Assembly (NCBI GenBank): GCA_947496555.1
Contig: CANMDH010000001.1
Location: 124,001 to 188,000 of the forward strand
DNA from: an uncultured Aquimarina sp.
Lineage (GTDB): Bacteria; Bacteroidota; Bacteroidia; Flavobacteriales; Flavobacteriaceae
Direction: 5' to 3'
DNA length: 64,000 nucleotides
Positions 36,562 to 43,926 of the stretch are shown here, piece after piece. Position 1 is the stretch's first letter. The number at the start of each line of letters is the position of its first letter. Made by a program: the position numbers and the translations under genes. The notes under the pieces were generated by a model. The model did no database searches and had not been told where the DNA came from. It was given only the letters and a program-made list of their open reading frames with translations.

Positions 36562-36835
36562 AATATTAGATTATTATAATAACAAAAAATACGTATTCAT
36601 GTAATTATTACGTATAATAAAATATCCTATATCATAAATTAAATATTTAATAATTTTGGCTCAAAAAATTATTAATAAGCAAATTAATAGTCTTCAAGCA
36701 TAAGTTTAAAATGCTTTAAACACTATAAAAATAAGGTTTTACCATTAAACAATGTTTAAAACAAACTTAAAGCCAAATAGTATTTTTAATCTTCAAAATG
36801 TTAAAAAAATATTGTCATTTGCAATTAATAAAAAA

Positions 36836-36853
36836 ATAAGTATTTTTACTTAT
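36836..36853 (+). promoter_or_regulatory. Nitrate-regulon palindrome upstream of the twin-PilJ gene
   Basis: ATAAGTATTTTTACTTAT is palindromic except for its central four bases: AAGTA (36838-36842) and TACTT (36847-36851) with matching flanks. It lies 35 bp before the ATG at 36888. A clean TAnnTTTG box is not visible after it, unlike in the nrtA, nasA, porin and nirB promoters. Confidence 0.65.
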
Positions 36854-36887
36854 AACATTTATTAACCCTTAGATATATTACTACCCT

Positions 36888-37718
36888 ATGAAGACGAAAA
36901 TCACCTTTATTCTTTTTGTATTTGCCGTTTTATACAATACTAAGACCTACTCACAGTCGCAAAGCTATGGAGTCATAAGCTATAATAAAGCGGTTAATAT
37001 TTCTGGTAAGCAAAGAATGCTATCTCAAAAAATGTCTAAGGCATACTTATTAATGTCTAAAGGAATAAATAATTCTGAAATCAAAAAAGAATTAAACTCT
37101 AGCAAATTTATTTTTGAAAAACATTTAGACATATTAACCAAAAACGCCTCTAGTTCTGCTGTTAAATTGTCCATAAAGAATGTAAAAAAACTTTGGTCCA
37201 AATTTAAAGGAGTGATATCAACAACTCCCAGTTTCACTAATTCTATTGAAGTGATGACATTAAACACACAGCTTTTAAATGCTTGTCATGAATTAGTCCT
37301 AAGTATTGAAACCAGTTCGAAGTACAACAATCAATTCTTCAAAAGCGAAAATCAGGATTTGGTTAGTATTATAAACACATCTGGAAAACAACGAATGTTA
37401 TCCCAAAGATTATGTTTATACTATACAGCTTCTACCATGTTTCCTAACCAAAGAATAGAATATAAAAGAGTATTAAATCAAGTATTTGAAGAATTTGACG
37501 GTGTTATTGGTAATCTATTAATTAGCAGTTACAATACCACAGAAATTGAAGAAGAGCTTGGAAATGTTATGTCTATATGGGAAAAATTTCAATCCAACAG
37601 AAGAGGATTTAACAATGGAGATTTTTCCCTTGAAGAGGTTTTCTTGATAACCAATCGCTTAACCAAAAGCTTCAATAAGATCACAGGTATTTATGAAGTA
37701 ATTGCAAAAAGCACTTAA
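36888..37718 (+). CDS. Periplasmic protein with two PilJ/NarX-type sensor modules
   Basis: The 276-residue protein has a signal peptide (MKTKITFILFVFAVLYNTKTYSQ) and no later membrane helix, so it should be free in the periplasm. It contains the motif SGKQRMLSQ twice, at 39-47 and 165-173. This motif marks the first helix of PilJ/NarX-type nitrate sensor domains and is also present as SGRQRMLSQ (54-62) in the sensor kinase at 43927. The rest of each half is helical. Placement in the nitrate block with a nitrate palindrome upstream suggests a nitrate or nitrite binding protein that modulates the kinase; this is inference. Confidence 0.8.
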   Translation: MKTKITFILFVFAVLYNTKTYSQSQSYGVISYNKAVNISGKQRMLSQKMSKAYLLMSKGINNSEIKKELNSSKFIFEKHLDILTKNASSSAVKLSIKNVKKLWSKFKGVISTTPSFTNSIEVMTLNTQLLNACHELVLSIETSSKYNNQFFKSENQDLVSIINTSGKQRMLSQRLCLYYTASTMFPNQRIEYKRVLNQVFEEFDGVIGNLLISSYNTTEIEEELGNVMSIWEKFQSNRRGFNNGDFSLEEVFLITNRLTKSFNKITGIYEVIAKST

Positions 37719-37730
37719 TAAGAAAATTGA

Positions 37731-38411
37731 CTAGGAAATCATACCGTATTCCCTGGCTTTATTACTTAGCTCTAACGCATTTTTGACTCCCATTTTTTTC
37801 ATCAAATTAAATCGATGTACTTCTGTTGTTCGCCTACTTATATTAAGCTCTTCGGCTATGTCTTTATTGGTTTTTCCAGAAATCGCGAGACGAAGTATTT
37901 GATTTTCTCTTTTTGTTAAATCAAAAGGATTCTTAATCTTTTCTTCCACAGAACCATCATCAGATTTTGTATTATGAAGACTTACATCATCACCAGACTT
38001 AATTTTTCGTACCAAAATAGAAGAAACGTCGCCACTGAAATACTTTCCTCCCTTACTTACTATAGAAAGTGCTTTCATAAATTCTTCTTTGCTCGCTCCT
38101 TTAAGAAGATATCCATCTGCACCCGCATTAATGGATTGTAAAATGTATTCATCAGAATCATGCATTGATAGCATTACAAATCTAGTAGATAATTTTTTTT
38201 TCAACATTTTCTGAACCATCTCTATACCAGACATTTCGGGCATACGTATATCACATATAGCAATATCGGGTTTGATAGATTTTACTAATTGTATAGCATC
38301 TTTTCCATTTGATGCTTCACCAACCACTTGGTAATCATCTTCTTCTTCCAAGATTGCTCGAATACCATCTCTGACCATGAAGTGGTCATCAACTAATACT
38401 ATATTAATCAT
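37731..38411 (-). CDS. Response regulator, NarL family, probable nitrate regulator
   Basis: The 226-residue regulator has a receiver domain with DD at 8-9, phosphorylation site D54 in ICDIRMPEMSG and the conserved lysine in GYLLKGASKE. A LuxR-type helix-turn-helix follows (LTKRENQILRLAISGKTNKDIAEELNISRRTTEVHRFNLMKKMG). It lies in the middle of the nitrate gene block, away from its likely partner kinase at 43927, which has a NarX-type sensor. It is the best candidate to bind the AAGTA-N4-TACTT palindrome. A degenerate copy (AGGTATTTTTACAT) upstream hints at self-regulation. Confidence 0.88.
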   Translation of the reverse strand: MINIVLVDDHFMVRDGIRAILEEEDDYQVVGEASNGKDAIQLVKSIKPDIAICDIRMPEMSGIEMVQKMLKKKLSTRFVMLSMHDSDEYILQSINAGADGYLLKGASKEEFMKALSIVSKGGKYFSGDVSSILVRKIKSGDDVSLHNTKSDDGSVEEKIKNPFDLTKRENQILRLAISGKTNKDIAEELNISRRTTEVHRFNLMKKMGVKNALELSNKAREYGMIS

Positions 38412-38520
38412 GTATTTAATCTAAAGAGTTGTTCAAAAGCCGAATCTGACCTCATATAAACCAAATATATGAATTATTCAAAAGCAGCTACGTAAAATTA
38501 AATAAATACGAACAAAACAT

Positions 38521-38534
38521 AGGTATTTTTACAT
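38521..38534 (-). promoter_or_regulatory. Degenerate nitrate palindrome upstream of the NarL-like regulator
   Basis: AGGTATTTTTACAT differs from AAGTA-N4-TACTT by one base in each half. On the minus strand it is followed by TATGTTTTG, a -7-like word with one extra base. It lies 110 bp before the regulator's start at 38411 and 18 bp from the perfect palindrome serving the porin. Confidence 0.4.
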
Positions 38535-38552
38535 AAAAAAAAGATAAAAAAT

Positions 38553-38573
38553 AAGTATAAATACTTAGTTTTG
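38553..38573 (+). promoter_or_regulatory. Nitrate-regulon palindrome and -7 box upstream of the porin gene
   Basis: AAGTATAAATACTT (38553-38566) is followed directly by TAGTTTTG (38566-38573), a TAnnTTTG box. The gene starts at 38664, giving a leader of roughly 85 bases. Arrangement and spacing are identical to those at nrtA, nasA and nirB. Confidence 0.75.
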
Positions 38574-38663
38574 AATCAAAATTAATAGCTAATAGAATTA
38601 TCAAAGAAGACGAATTAAAACTTGTTCAGTAATCCAAATTACAGAACAATAAAACTATTTTAA

Positions 38664-39983
38664 ATGAAAAACAAGTTACATTTTGCCTTACTTCTATTCG
38701 TAATGGCAATCAAGGGAAAAGCACAAGAGGTAAGTATCGATGCAGATATACGACCTCGATTAGAATATTCTAACGGTTTTGGAAACCTACTACCAGATGG
38801 AGTTGATGCAGGATTGTTTGTACAGCAACGTTCTCGTTTAAAGTTTGGATACAAACAGGAGAAATTCTCGGCTTACGTAAGTGTTCAGGATGTAAGCGTA
38901 TGGGGAGATACCCCACAGATTGCAGTCGCAGACAATAACAATAGTTTTTCATTGGCTCAAGCATGGATCGATTTTAAGTTCGGAAGTGGATGGTCTACAA
39001 AACTTGGTAGACAAGCGCTCTCTTATGACGATCAAAGAATTTTTGGTGGACTGGATTGGGCGATGCAAGGACGGTTTCATGATGCTGCTTTGATTAGGTA
39101 TGCCAAAGAAGGTTTCAAACTAGATCTAGGAGTAGCGTTAAATCAAAATGGTCTGAGTAGACAAACCACATTGTTTGATCCAAATAATGGTGGAAACGCC
39201 AGAGCAGTGTTCGACTATAAAGGAATGGTTTACGCTTGGTTGCACAAAGATTGGGAAAAGTTTTCGGCGAGTCTGCTTCTGGCAAACAATTCTTATCAAA
39301 ACTTAGATCCTAATGATAGTCAAACCCCGGTTGATGGCAATGTAAACCGACAAACCTTTGGGACACACTTAGTCGCTAAACCAGCAAAAGGACTATCGAT
39401 AGCCGCCAATCTTTATGGACAAACAGGTGAATTTACCGAAGATATTGATCTATCTGCCTACAATGCCATGTTGGAAATCAACTATAAACCCGGAAAAACT
39501 TTATTCGGTCTTGGGTTTGAAACACTTAGTGGGGATGAAAATGGAGGAACTGATGGAGAAATCGAGTCGTTCTTTCCAATTTTTGGAACCAACCATAAGT
39601 TCAACGGATACATGGATTATTTTTATGTAGGCAATCATGCTAATAATGTTGGACTGAATGACATCTATGCGAAAATGGTTATCAAAACCGGAGAAAAATC
39701 GAGCTTACTTATTAAAGCACATTATTTCGCCGGAGCAGAAAGCTTGGGTGACGATGTAGATGATTATTTAGGAACCGAAGTAGACATCGTTTTTACTCAA
39801 AAATTATTGTCCTTTGCAACTTTAAAATTAGGATACTCCCATATGTTTGCATCGGATTCGATGGAAATATTGAAAGGAGTTCCAGAACCAGCCGATGCGC
39901 AGTATTGGGGATGGGCCATGCTGGTAGTAAAACCAAATTTCTTAAAATGGAGTCCCAAACCTGACCCTGCTGAAGGTCAATAA
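38664..39983 (+). CDS. Outer-membrane beta-barrel protein (alginate-export/porin family), probable nitrate porin
   Basis: The 439-residue protein has a signal peptide (MKNKLHFALLLFVMAIKGKAQ) and alternating beta-strand pattern throughout, with family words VSIDADIRPRLEYSNGFG, FVQQRSRLKFGYKQEKFSAYVSVQDVSVWGDT, and TKLGRQALSYDDQRIFGG. These mark the alginate-export-like barrel family, whose members transport diverse solutes. Here the nitrate palindrome upstream and the flanking nitrate genes make a channel for nitrate or nitrite likely. A strong terminator follows. The name of the family does not imply alginate. Confidence 0.85.
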   Translation: MKNKLHFALLLFVMAIKGKAQEVSIDADIRPRLEYSNGFGNLLPDGVDAGLFVQQRSRLKFGYKQEKFSAYVSVQDVSVWGDTPQIAVADNNNSFSLAQAWIDFKFGSGWSTKLGRQALSYDDQRIFGGLDWAMQGRFHDAALIRYAKEGFKLDLGVALNQNGLSRQTTLFDPNNGGNARAVFDYKGMVYAWLHKDWEKFSASLLLANNSYQNLDPNDSQTPVDGNVNRQTFGTHLVAKPAKGLSIAANLYGQTGEFTEDIDLSAYNAMLEINYKPGKTLFGLGFETLSGDENGGTDGEIESFFPIFGTNHKFNGYMDYFYVGNHANNVGLNDIYAKMVIKTGEKSSLLIKAHYFAGAESLGDDVDDYLGTEVDIVFTQKLLSFATLKLGYSHMFASDSMEILKGVPEPADAQYWGWAMLVVKPNFLKWSPKPDPAEGQ

Positions 39984-40006
39984 ATATTTGAACTCTTAGC
40001 TCCTAA

Positions 40007-40035
40007 AACCCTGCAAAAATGATTTTTGCAGGGTT
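40007..40035 (+). terminator. Terminator after the porin gene
   Basis: AACCCTGCAAAAA (40007-40019) pairs with TTTTTGCAGGGTT (40023-40035) around a three-base loop. It separates the porin from nirB, each with its own palindrome-controlled promoter. Confidence 0.8.
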
Positions 40036-40102
40036 GTCTGATTATTATTTAGATATTCTCAATTTCACTAGTTTATAATTACGTATTTCTTATTAAATAA
40101 TT

Positions 40103-40123
40103 AAGTATTAATACTTAATTTTG
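40103..40123 (+). promoter_or_regulatory. Nitrate-regulon palindrome and -7 box upstream of nirB
   Basis: AAGTATTAATACTT (40103-40116) is a perfect palindrome overlapping by one base TAATTTTG (40116-40123), which fits TAnnTTTG. The start codon of nirB lies at 40143, so the leader is about 15 bases. The -33 position has no TTTG. Confidence 0.8.
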
Positions 40124-40142
40124 CATCATAAATACGTAGTTT

Positions 40143-42656
40143 ATGAAGCATGTAGTAGTTATAGGTAACGGAATGGTAGGTTACAAGTTTTGCGAGAAGT
40201 TTGTAGCCTCAGAAAAATTCAATAAATATAAGCTTACTGTTTTTGGCGAAGAACCCAGGAGGGCATATGATCGAGTTCACCTTAGTGAATATTATGCCGG
40301 AAAAACGGCAGAAGATCTTAGCTTATCAACTGCCACCTGGTATCATGAAAATAACATAGATCTTCATACTTCTGAAATGATTACCGAAATCAATAGAGAA
40401 GAAAAAACAGTTGCCAATCATCGTGGGGTGAAATACTCGTACGATTATTTGGTATTAGCCACCGGATCTTCAGCCTTTGTTCCTCCAATACCAGGAGTAG
40501 AAAAAGAAGGCGTATTTGTATATAGAACTATTGAAGATCTTGAAGCTATTGAAGCTTATGCAAAAAAGATGAAATCCGAAGGAAAAACTCAAGCAGCTGT
40601 CCTTGGTGGAGGATTATTAGGTCTTGAAGCAGCAAATGCAGTAAAAGAACTAGGCTTAGAAGCGCATGTAGTAGAGTTTGCCCCAAGATTAATGCCTAGA
40701 CAGCTTGATCAAGGGGGTAGCGATATGCTTCAGGCGAAGATTGAAGAGTTAGGACTACATGTTCATGTAAGCAAACAAACAGAATTCATTCAAGGAGATA
40801 AAACCATTGAAGGGTTACAATATGTAGATGGTTCAGAACTAAAAGTTGATATGCTTGTGATCTCTGCCGGAATCCGACCTCGAGACGAGGTTGCCAAAGA
40901 GTGTGGTTTAGATACAGGCTTAAGAGGAGGTGTTATCGTAGATAATGCTATGAAAACTTCAGACGATACTATCTATGCAATTGGTGAGGTTGCCCTATAT
41001 AATAACATGATCTATGGTCTTGTTGCACCTGGATATGATATGGCAGATATTGTTGTATCACAAATTACAGGATATACCGATAAAACTATGGTGGATCATA
41101 TTGACATGTCTACGCAATTAAAACTTATCGGAACCGAAGTGGCAAGTTTTGGAGATGCATTCTGTGAGGGAGAAGCTATAGATACCATTGTTTATGAAAA
41201 CAAACGAAAAGGAATTTATAAACGCATCAATGTTTCTGAAGATGGTTCTAAGTTACTGGGAGGAATTCTGGTCGGAGATTCATCAGATTACAATGCTCTT
41301 TTTCAAATATACAATACTGCTATGGCGTTACCCGAAGATCCCGAGGACTTGATTCTGGGTAGTCGTGGAGGCGACAATTCTCTTTTAGGAGATGTAATGG
41401 ATCTACCGGATGATGCCCAGATCTGTTCTTGTGAAAGCGTAAGCAAAGGAACAATCTGTAGCTCTATTCAAGATGGAACCTGTAATGACTTGGGAGATGT
41501 TATTTCATGTACCAAGGCGGGAACAGGGTGTGGTGGATGTAAACCCATGGTAAAAGATTTGGTTGACGCAACTTTAAAATCTTTGGGAAAAGAAGTAAAA
41601 GATACTATTTGCGAGCATTTTGAATATAACAGGCAAGAGCTTTTTGATATCATAAAATTAAAAGGTTATAGAAAATTTGATGAGGCACTAGATCATTATG
41701 GTAACGGTGATGGTTGTGAAGTCTGCAAACCCGTAGTAGCTTCTATCATGGCTAGCATCTATGCTGATACTGCCAACGAAGAAGAGGTGATACAAGATTC
41801 AAACGATCGATTTTTGGCCAATATCCAGCGCAATGGTACCTACTCGGTAGTACCAAGAATACCTGGAGGAGAAATTACCCCGGAAAAATTGATCGCCTTG
41901 GGTGAAGTTGGTAAAAAGTATGACCTATACACCAAAATTACAGGAGGACAACGTGTTGATTTCTTTGGAGCACGTCTTGATCAACTACCAAAAATATGGA
42001 AAGACCTGATTGATCATGGTTTTGAAAGTGGTCATGCCTACGGAAAATCATTGCGCACCGTTAAAAGTTGCGTAGGGTCTACCTGGTGTCGATATGGCAT
42101 GGATGAAAGCGTAAGCTTTGCTATAGAATTGGAAGAACGCTACAAAGGGCTAAGATCTCCTCATAAAATAAAAGGAGGTGTTTCTGGATGCATTAGAGAA
42201 TGTGCGGAAGCCCGTTGCAAAGACTTTGGAGTTATTGCAGTAGAAGGTGGCTGGAATCTTTATGTATGTGGAAACGGAGGAGCCAACCCAAAACATGCCG
42301 AATTACTAGCCGAACAAATTGATAATGAAACCGTAATCAAATATCTGGATAGGTTTTTAATGTTTTACATCAGAACTGCGGCCCCATTAGAACGAACCGC
42401 TAAGTGGTTAGACAAGCTAGATGGTGGGATAGAATACCTAAAACAAGTTGTAGTTGATGATACTCTTGAATTGGCAGATGAACTTGAAGCCGAAATGGCA
42501 ACATTAGTGTATAATTTTCAATGTGAGTGGACACAAGCCATACAAGATGAAGAAATTATGAAGCGTTTTAACCATTTTGTAAATAGTGATCAGCCCGATG
42601 ACAACCTTGTTTTTGTTCCATTAAGAGATCAAAAGATGCCAAAACTTTGGAAATAA
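40143..42656 (+). CDS. nirB: NAD(P)H nitrite reductase large subunit
   Basis: The enzyme reduces nitrite to ammonium in the cytoplasm. The 837-residue protein has an N-terminal FAD/NAD(P)H domain (VVIGNGMVGYKF, AVLGGGLLGLEAA), a BFD-like [2Fe-2S] domain (CSCESVSKG, GTGCGGCKPMV), a second similar module (GDGCEVCKPVV), and the sulfite/nitrite reductase core with siroheme-4Fe-4S ligands C643, C649, C683 and C687. It starts a nirB-nirD unit under the nitrate palindrome. All ligands are intact. Confidence 0.96.
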   Translation: MKHVVVIGNGMVGYKFCEKFVASEKFNKYKLTVFGEEPRRAYDRVHLSEYYAGKTAEDLSLSTATWYHENNIDLHTSEMITEINREEKTVANHRGVKYSYDYLVLATGSSAFVPPIPGVEKEGVFVYRTIEDLEAIEAYAKKMKSEGKTQAAVLGGGLLGLEAANAVKELGLEAHVVEFAPRLMPRQLDQGGSDMLQAKIEELGLHVHVSKQTEFIQGDKTIEGLQYVDGSELKVDMLVISAGIRPRDEVAKECGLDTGLRGGVIVDNAMKTSDDTIYAIGEVALYNNMIYGLVAPGYDMADIVVSQITGYTDKTMVDHIDMSTQLKLIGTEVASFGDAFCEGEAIDTIVYENKRKGIYKRINVSEDGSKLLGGILVGDSSDYNALFQIYNTAMALPEDPEDLILGSRGGDNSLLGDVMDLPDDAQICSCESVSKGTICSSIQDGTCNDLGDVISCTKAGTGCGGCKPMVKDLVDATLKSLGKEVKDTICEHFEYNRQELFDIIKLKGYRKFDEALDHYGNGDGCEVCKPVVASIMASIYADTANEEEVIQDSNDRFLANIQRNGTYSVVPRIPGGEITPEKLIALGEVGKKYDLYTKITGGQRVDFFGARLDQLPKIWKDLIDHGFESGHAYGKSLRTVKSCVGSTWCRYGMDESVSFAIELEERYKGLRSPHKIKGGVSGCIRECAEARCKDFGVIAVEGGWNLYVCGNGGANPKHAELLAEQIDNETVIKYLDRFLMFYIRTAAPLERTAKWLDKLDGGIEYLKQVVVDDTLELADELEAEMATLVYNFQCEWTQAIQDEEIMKRFNHFVNSDQPDDNLVFVPLRDQKMPKLWK

Positions 42657-42712
42657 ATAACCTTTCTAAAAAATATATGATTATCCGTAATATGTAATAA
42701 TGTAATTCTTTA

Positions 42713-42825
42713 GCGTCATTCCGAACCTGCCTGCATTACCGCAGGTAGGCAGGTTTATTTCGGAATCTCATTTCGTTCATAAACAATCAGTTATAATGAG
42801 AACCTGAAACAAGTTCAGGTTGACG
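42713..42825. repeat. REP-like palindromes between nirB and nirD
   Basis: A long imperfect palindrome spans 42713-42770: outer arms TTCCGAA (42719-42725) and TTCGGAA (42760-42766), inner arms CCTGCCTGC (42726-42734) and GCAGGTAGGCAGG (42741-42753). A second, AACCTGAAACAAGTTCAGGTT, is at 42801-42821. They resemble the palindrome at 4276-4300. They lie in the nirB-nirD transcript and probably affect its processing or stability. Confidence 0.7.
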
Positions 42826-42891
42826 ATTATAGTATATGATATATTACGGATATTCAAAAAAAATACGTCAGAAATTAAAAACACAGACAAA

Positions 42892-43269
42892 ATGGAAGAA
42901 ATTTTAGACATCTATAAAACCACAAAAATAGAAAATGTAAAAGTGTGGTATAAAGCCGCCAAAGTAAGTGAATTTCCAAAAAATGGTGGTGCTTGCATCA
43001 AGTACAAAGAAAAACAAATAGCTATTTTTAATTTTGAAAGAAAAAACAAATGGTATGCCTGCCAAAATGTTTGTCCGCACAAAATGGAAATGGTACTTAG
43101 TCGGGGAATGATAGGTGATCAAAATGGGATTCCAAAAGTAGCTTGCCCTATGCATAAGAAAACCTTTTCCCTTGAAAATGGAGAAAATTTAAATGGTGAT
43201 CTTGAGCCTATTGCTACGTACCCGGTAAAAATCGAAGAAGGTAATGTTTATATTGGTTTTTCTGAATAA
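42892..43269 (+). CDS. nirD: NAD(P)H nitrite reductase small subunit (Rieske-type)
   Basis: The small subunit supplies a Rieske [2Fe-2S] fold to NirB. The ligand pattern is visible as NVCPHKMEMVLSRG and VACPMHKKTFSL, with the usual C-x-H and C-x2-H pairs. An in-frame ORF reaches back to 42820, but that part comes from the repeat upstream; the ATG at 42892 gives 125 residues, the usual size, so I use it. It is co-transcribed with nirB despite the 235-bp gap. Confidence 0.93.
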   Translation: MEEILDIYKTTKIENVKVWYKAAKVSEFPKNGGACIKYKEKQIAIFNFERKNKWYACQNVCPHKMEMVLSRGMIGDQNGIPKVACPMHKKTFSLENGENLNGDLEPIATYPVKIEEGNVYIGFSE

Positions 43270-43277
43270 AAGGATTG

Positions 43278-43308
43278 TTTGATTAGGGGTCAAAAAGCAC
43301 TAACTTTG
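43278..43308 (+). promoter_or_regulatory. Consensus Bacteroidota promoter before the DUF4202-kinase operon
   Basis: TTTG at 43278-43281, a 19-base spacer and TAACTTTG at 43301-43308 match the -33/-7 consensus exactly. The gene starts at 43334. No nitrate palindrome is present, so the sensor operon may be expressed constitutively. Confidence 0.65.
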
Positions 43309-43333
43309 TTCGTATATCACTTATAAACTTTTT

Positions 43334-43921
43334 ATGTCGTCTGAAAAATTATTGCTCGAAGCTTACAGATTATTTGATAAAGCGAATGCCAAGGACCCCA
43401 ATGCCGAAAACGTCAACGGAGCATTGGTCCCTAAAGAATTAATCTATGGACAACGAATGACACAAACCATGGAAAGCTTTGAACCAGGAGCCTCAGAAAC
43501 GTTAAAACTTGCCGCTAGATCCCAACACATCTGTCGTTGGGAAATTCCAAGAGACAGTTACCCAATGGATCGTGTTGGCTACCTGAAATGGAGGGAGGAA
43601 CTTAAAAAATTTCATGCATCAAAAGCTTCAGAAATTCTACAAGAAGTTGGTTATGATCAGGACGTTATAAGCAGGGTATCTTTTTTGCTTCAGAAAAAGA
43701 AATTAAAAAAAGACGAAGAAACACAAACCTTGGAGGATGTAATTTGTCTGGTTTTTTTGGAATATTACTACGAAGAATTTTCAACAAAACATACCAACCA
43801 AAAAGTAATTGATATTTTACAAAAAACCTGGCGAAAAATGTCTGATAGAGGACACAAAGCCGCCTTGGCATTATCATATTCTGAAAAAGCATTAGCTTTG
43901 ATTCAACAGGCACTAGCATAA
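43334..43921 (+). CDS. DUF4202-family protein
   Basis: The 195-residue protein has the conserved segments of DUF4202: AYRLFDKANAKDPN, YGQRMTQTMESFEPGASETLKLAARSQHICRWEIPRDSYPMDRVGYLKWREEL, and LVFLEYYYEEFSTKH. The His and Asp residues in these (RSQHICRWEIPR, CLVFLEYYYEEF) recall an HD-like metal site, but that is tentative. Homologues occur beside nitrate and nitrite genes in other bacteria, function unknown. The sensor kinase follows after 5 bp, so both are in one operon. Confidence 0.88.
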   Translation: MSSEKLLLEAYRLFDKANAKDPNAENVNGALVPKELIYGQRMTQTMESFEPGASETLKLAARSQHICRWEIPRDSYPMDRVGYLKWREELKKFHASKASEILQEVGYDQDVISRVSFLLQKKKLKKDEETQTLEDVICLVFLEYYYEEFSTKHTNQKVIDILQKTWRKMSDRGHKAALALSYSEKALALIQQALA

Positions 43922-43926
43922 TTACC

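Larger units (their letters stand above)
36527..36887. other. Divergent control region between nrtA and the twin-PilJ gene
   Basis: The 361 bp separate nrtA (minus) from the gene at 36888 (plus). The nrtA side holds a palindrome with promoter (36541-36561), and the other side a second perfect palindrome (36836-36853). Between them two TACGTA words occur at 36590-36595 and 36611-36616, which may be further half-sites. The remainder is very AT-rich with no ORF. Confidence 0.55.

Noticed and set aside
42820-42891. A 24-residue N-terminal extension of NirD.
   Set aside because: It starts inside a palindromic repeat and has no counterpart in the family; the ATG at 42892 gives the usual length.
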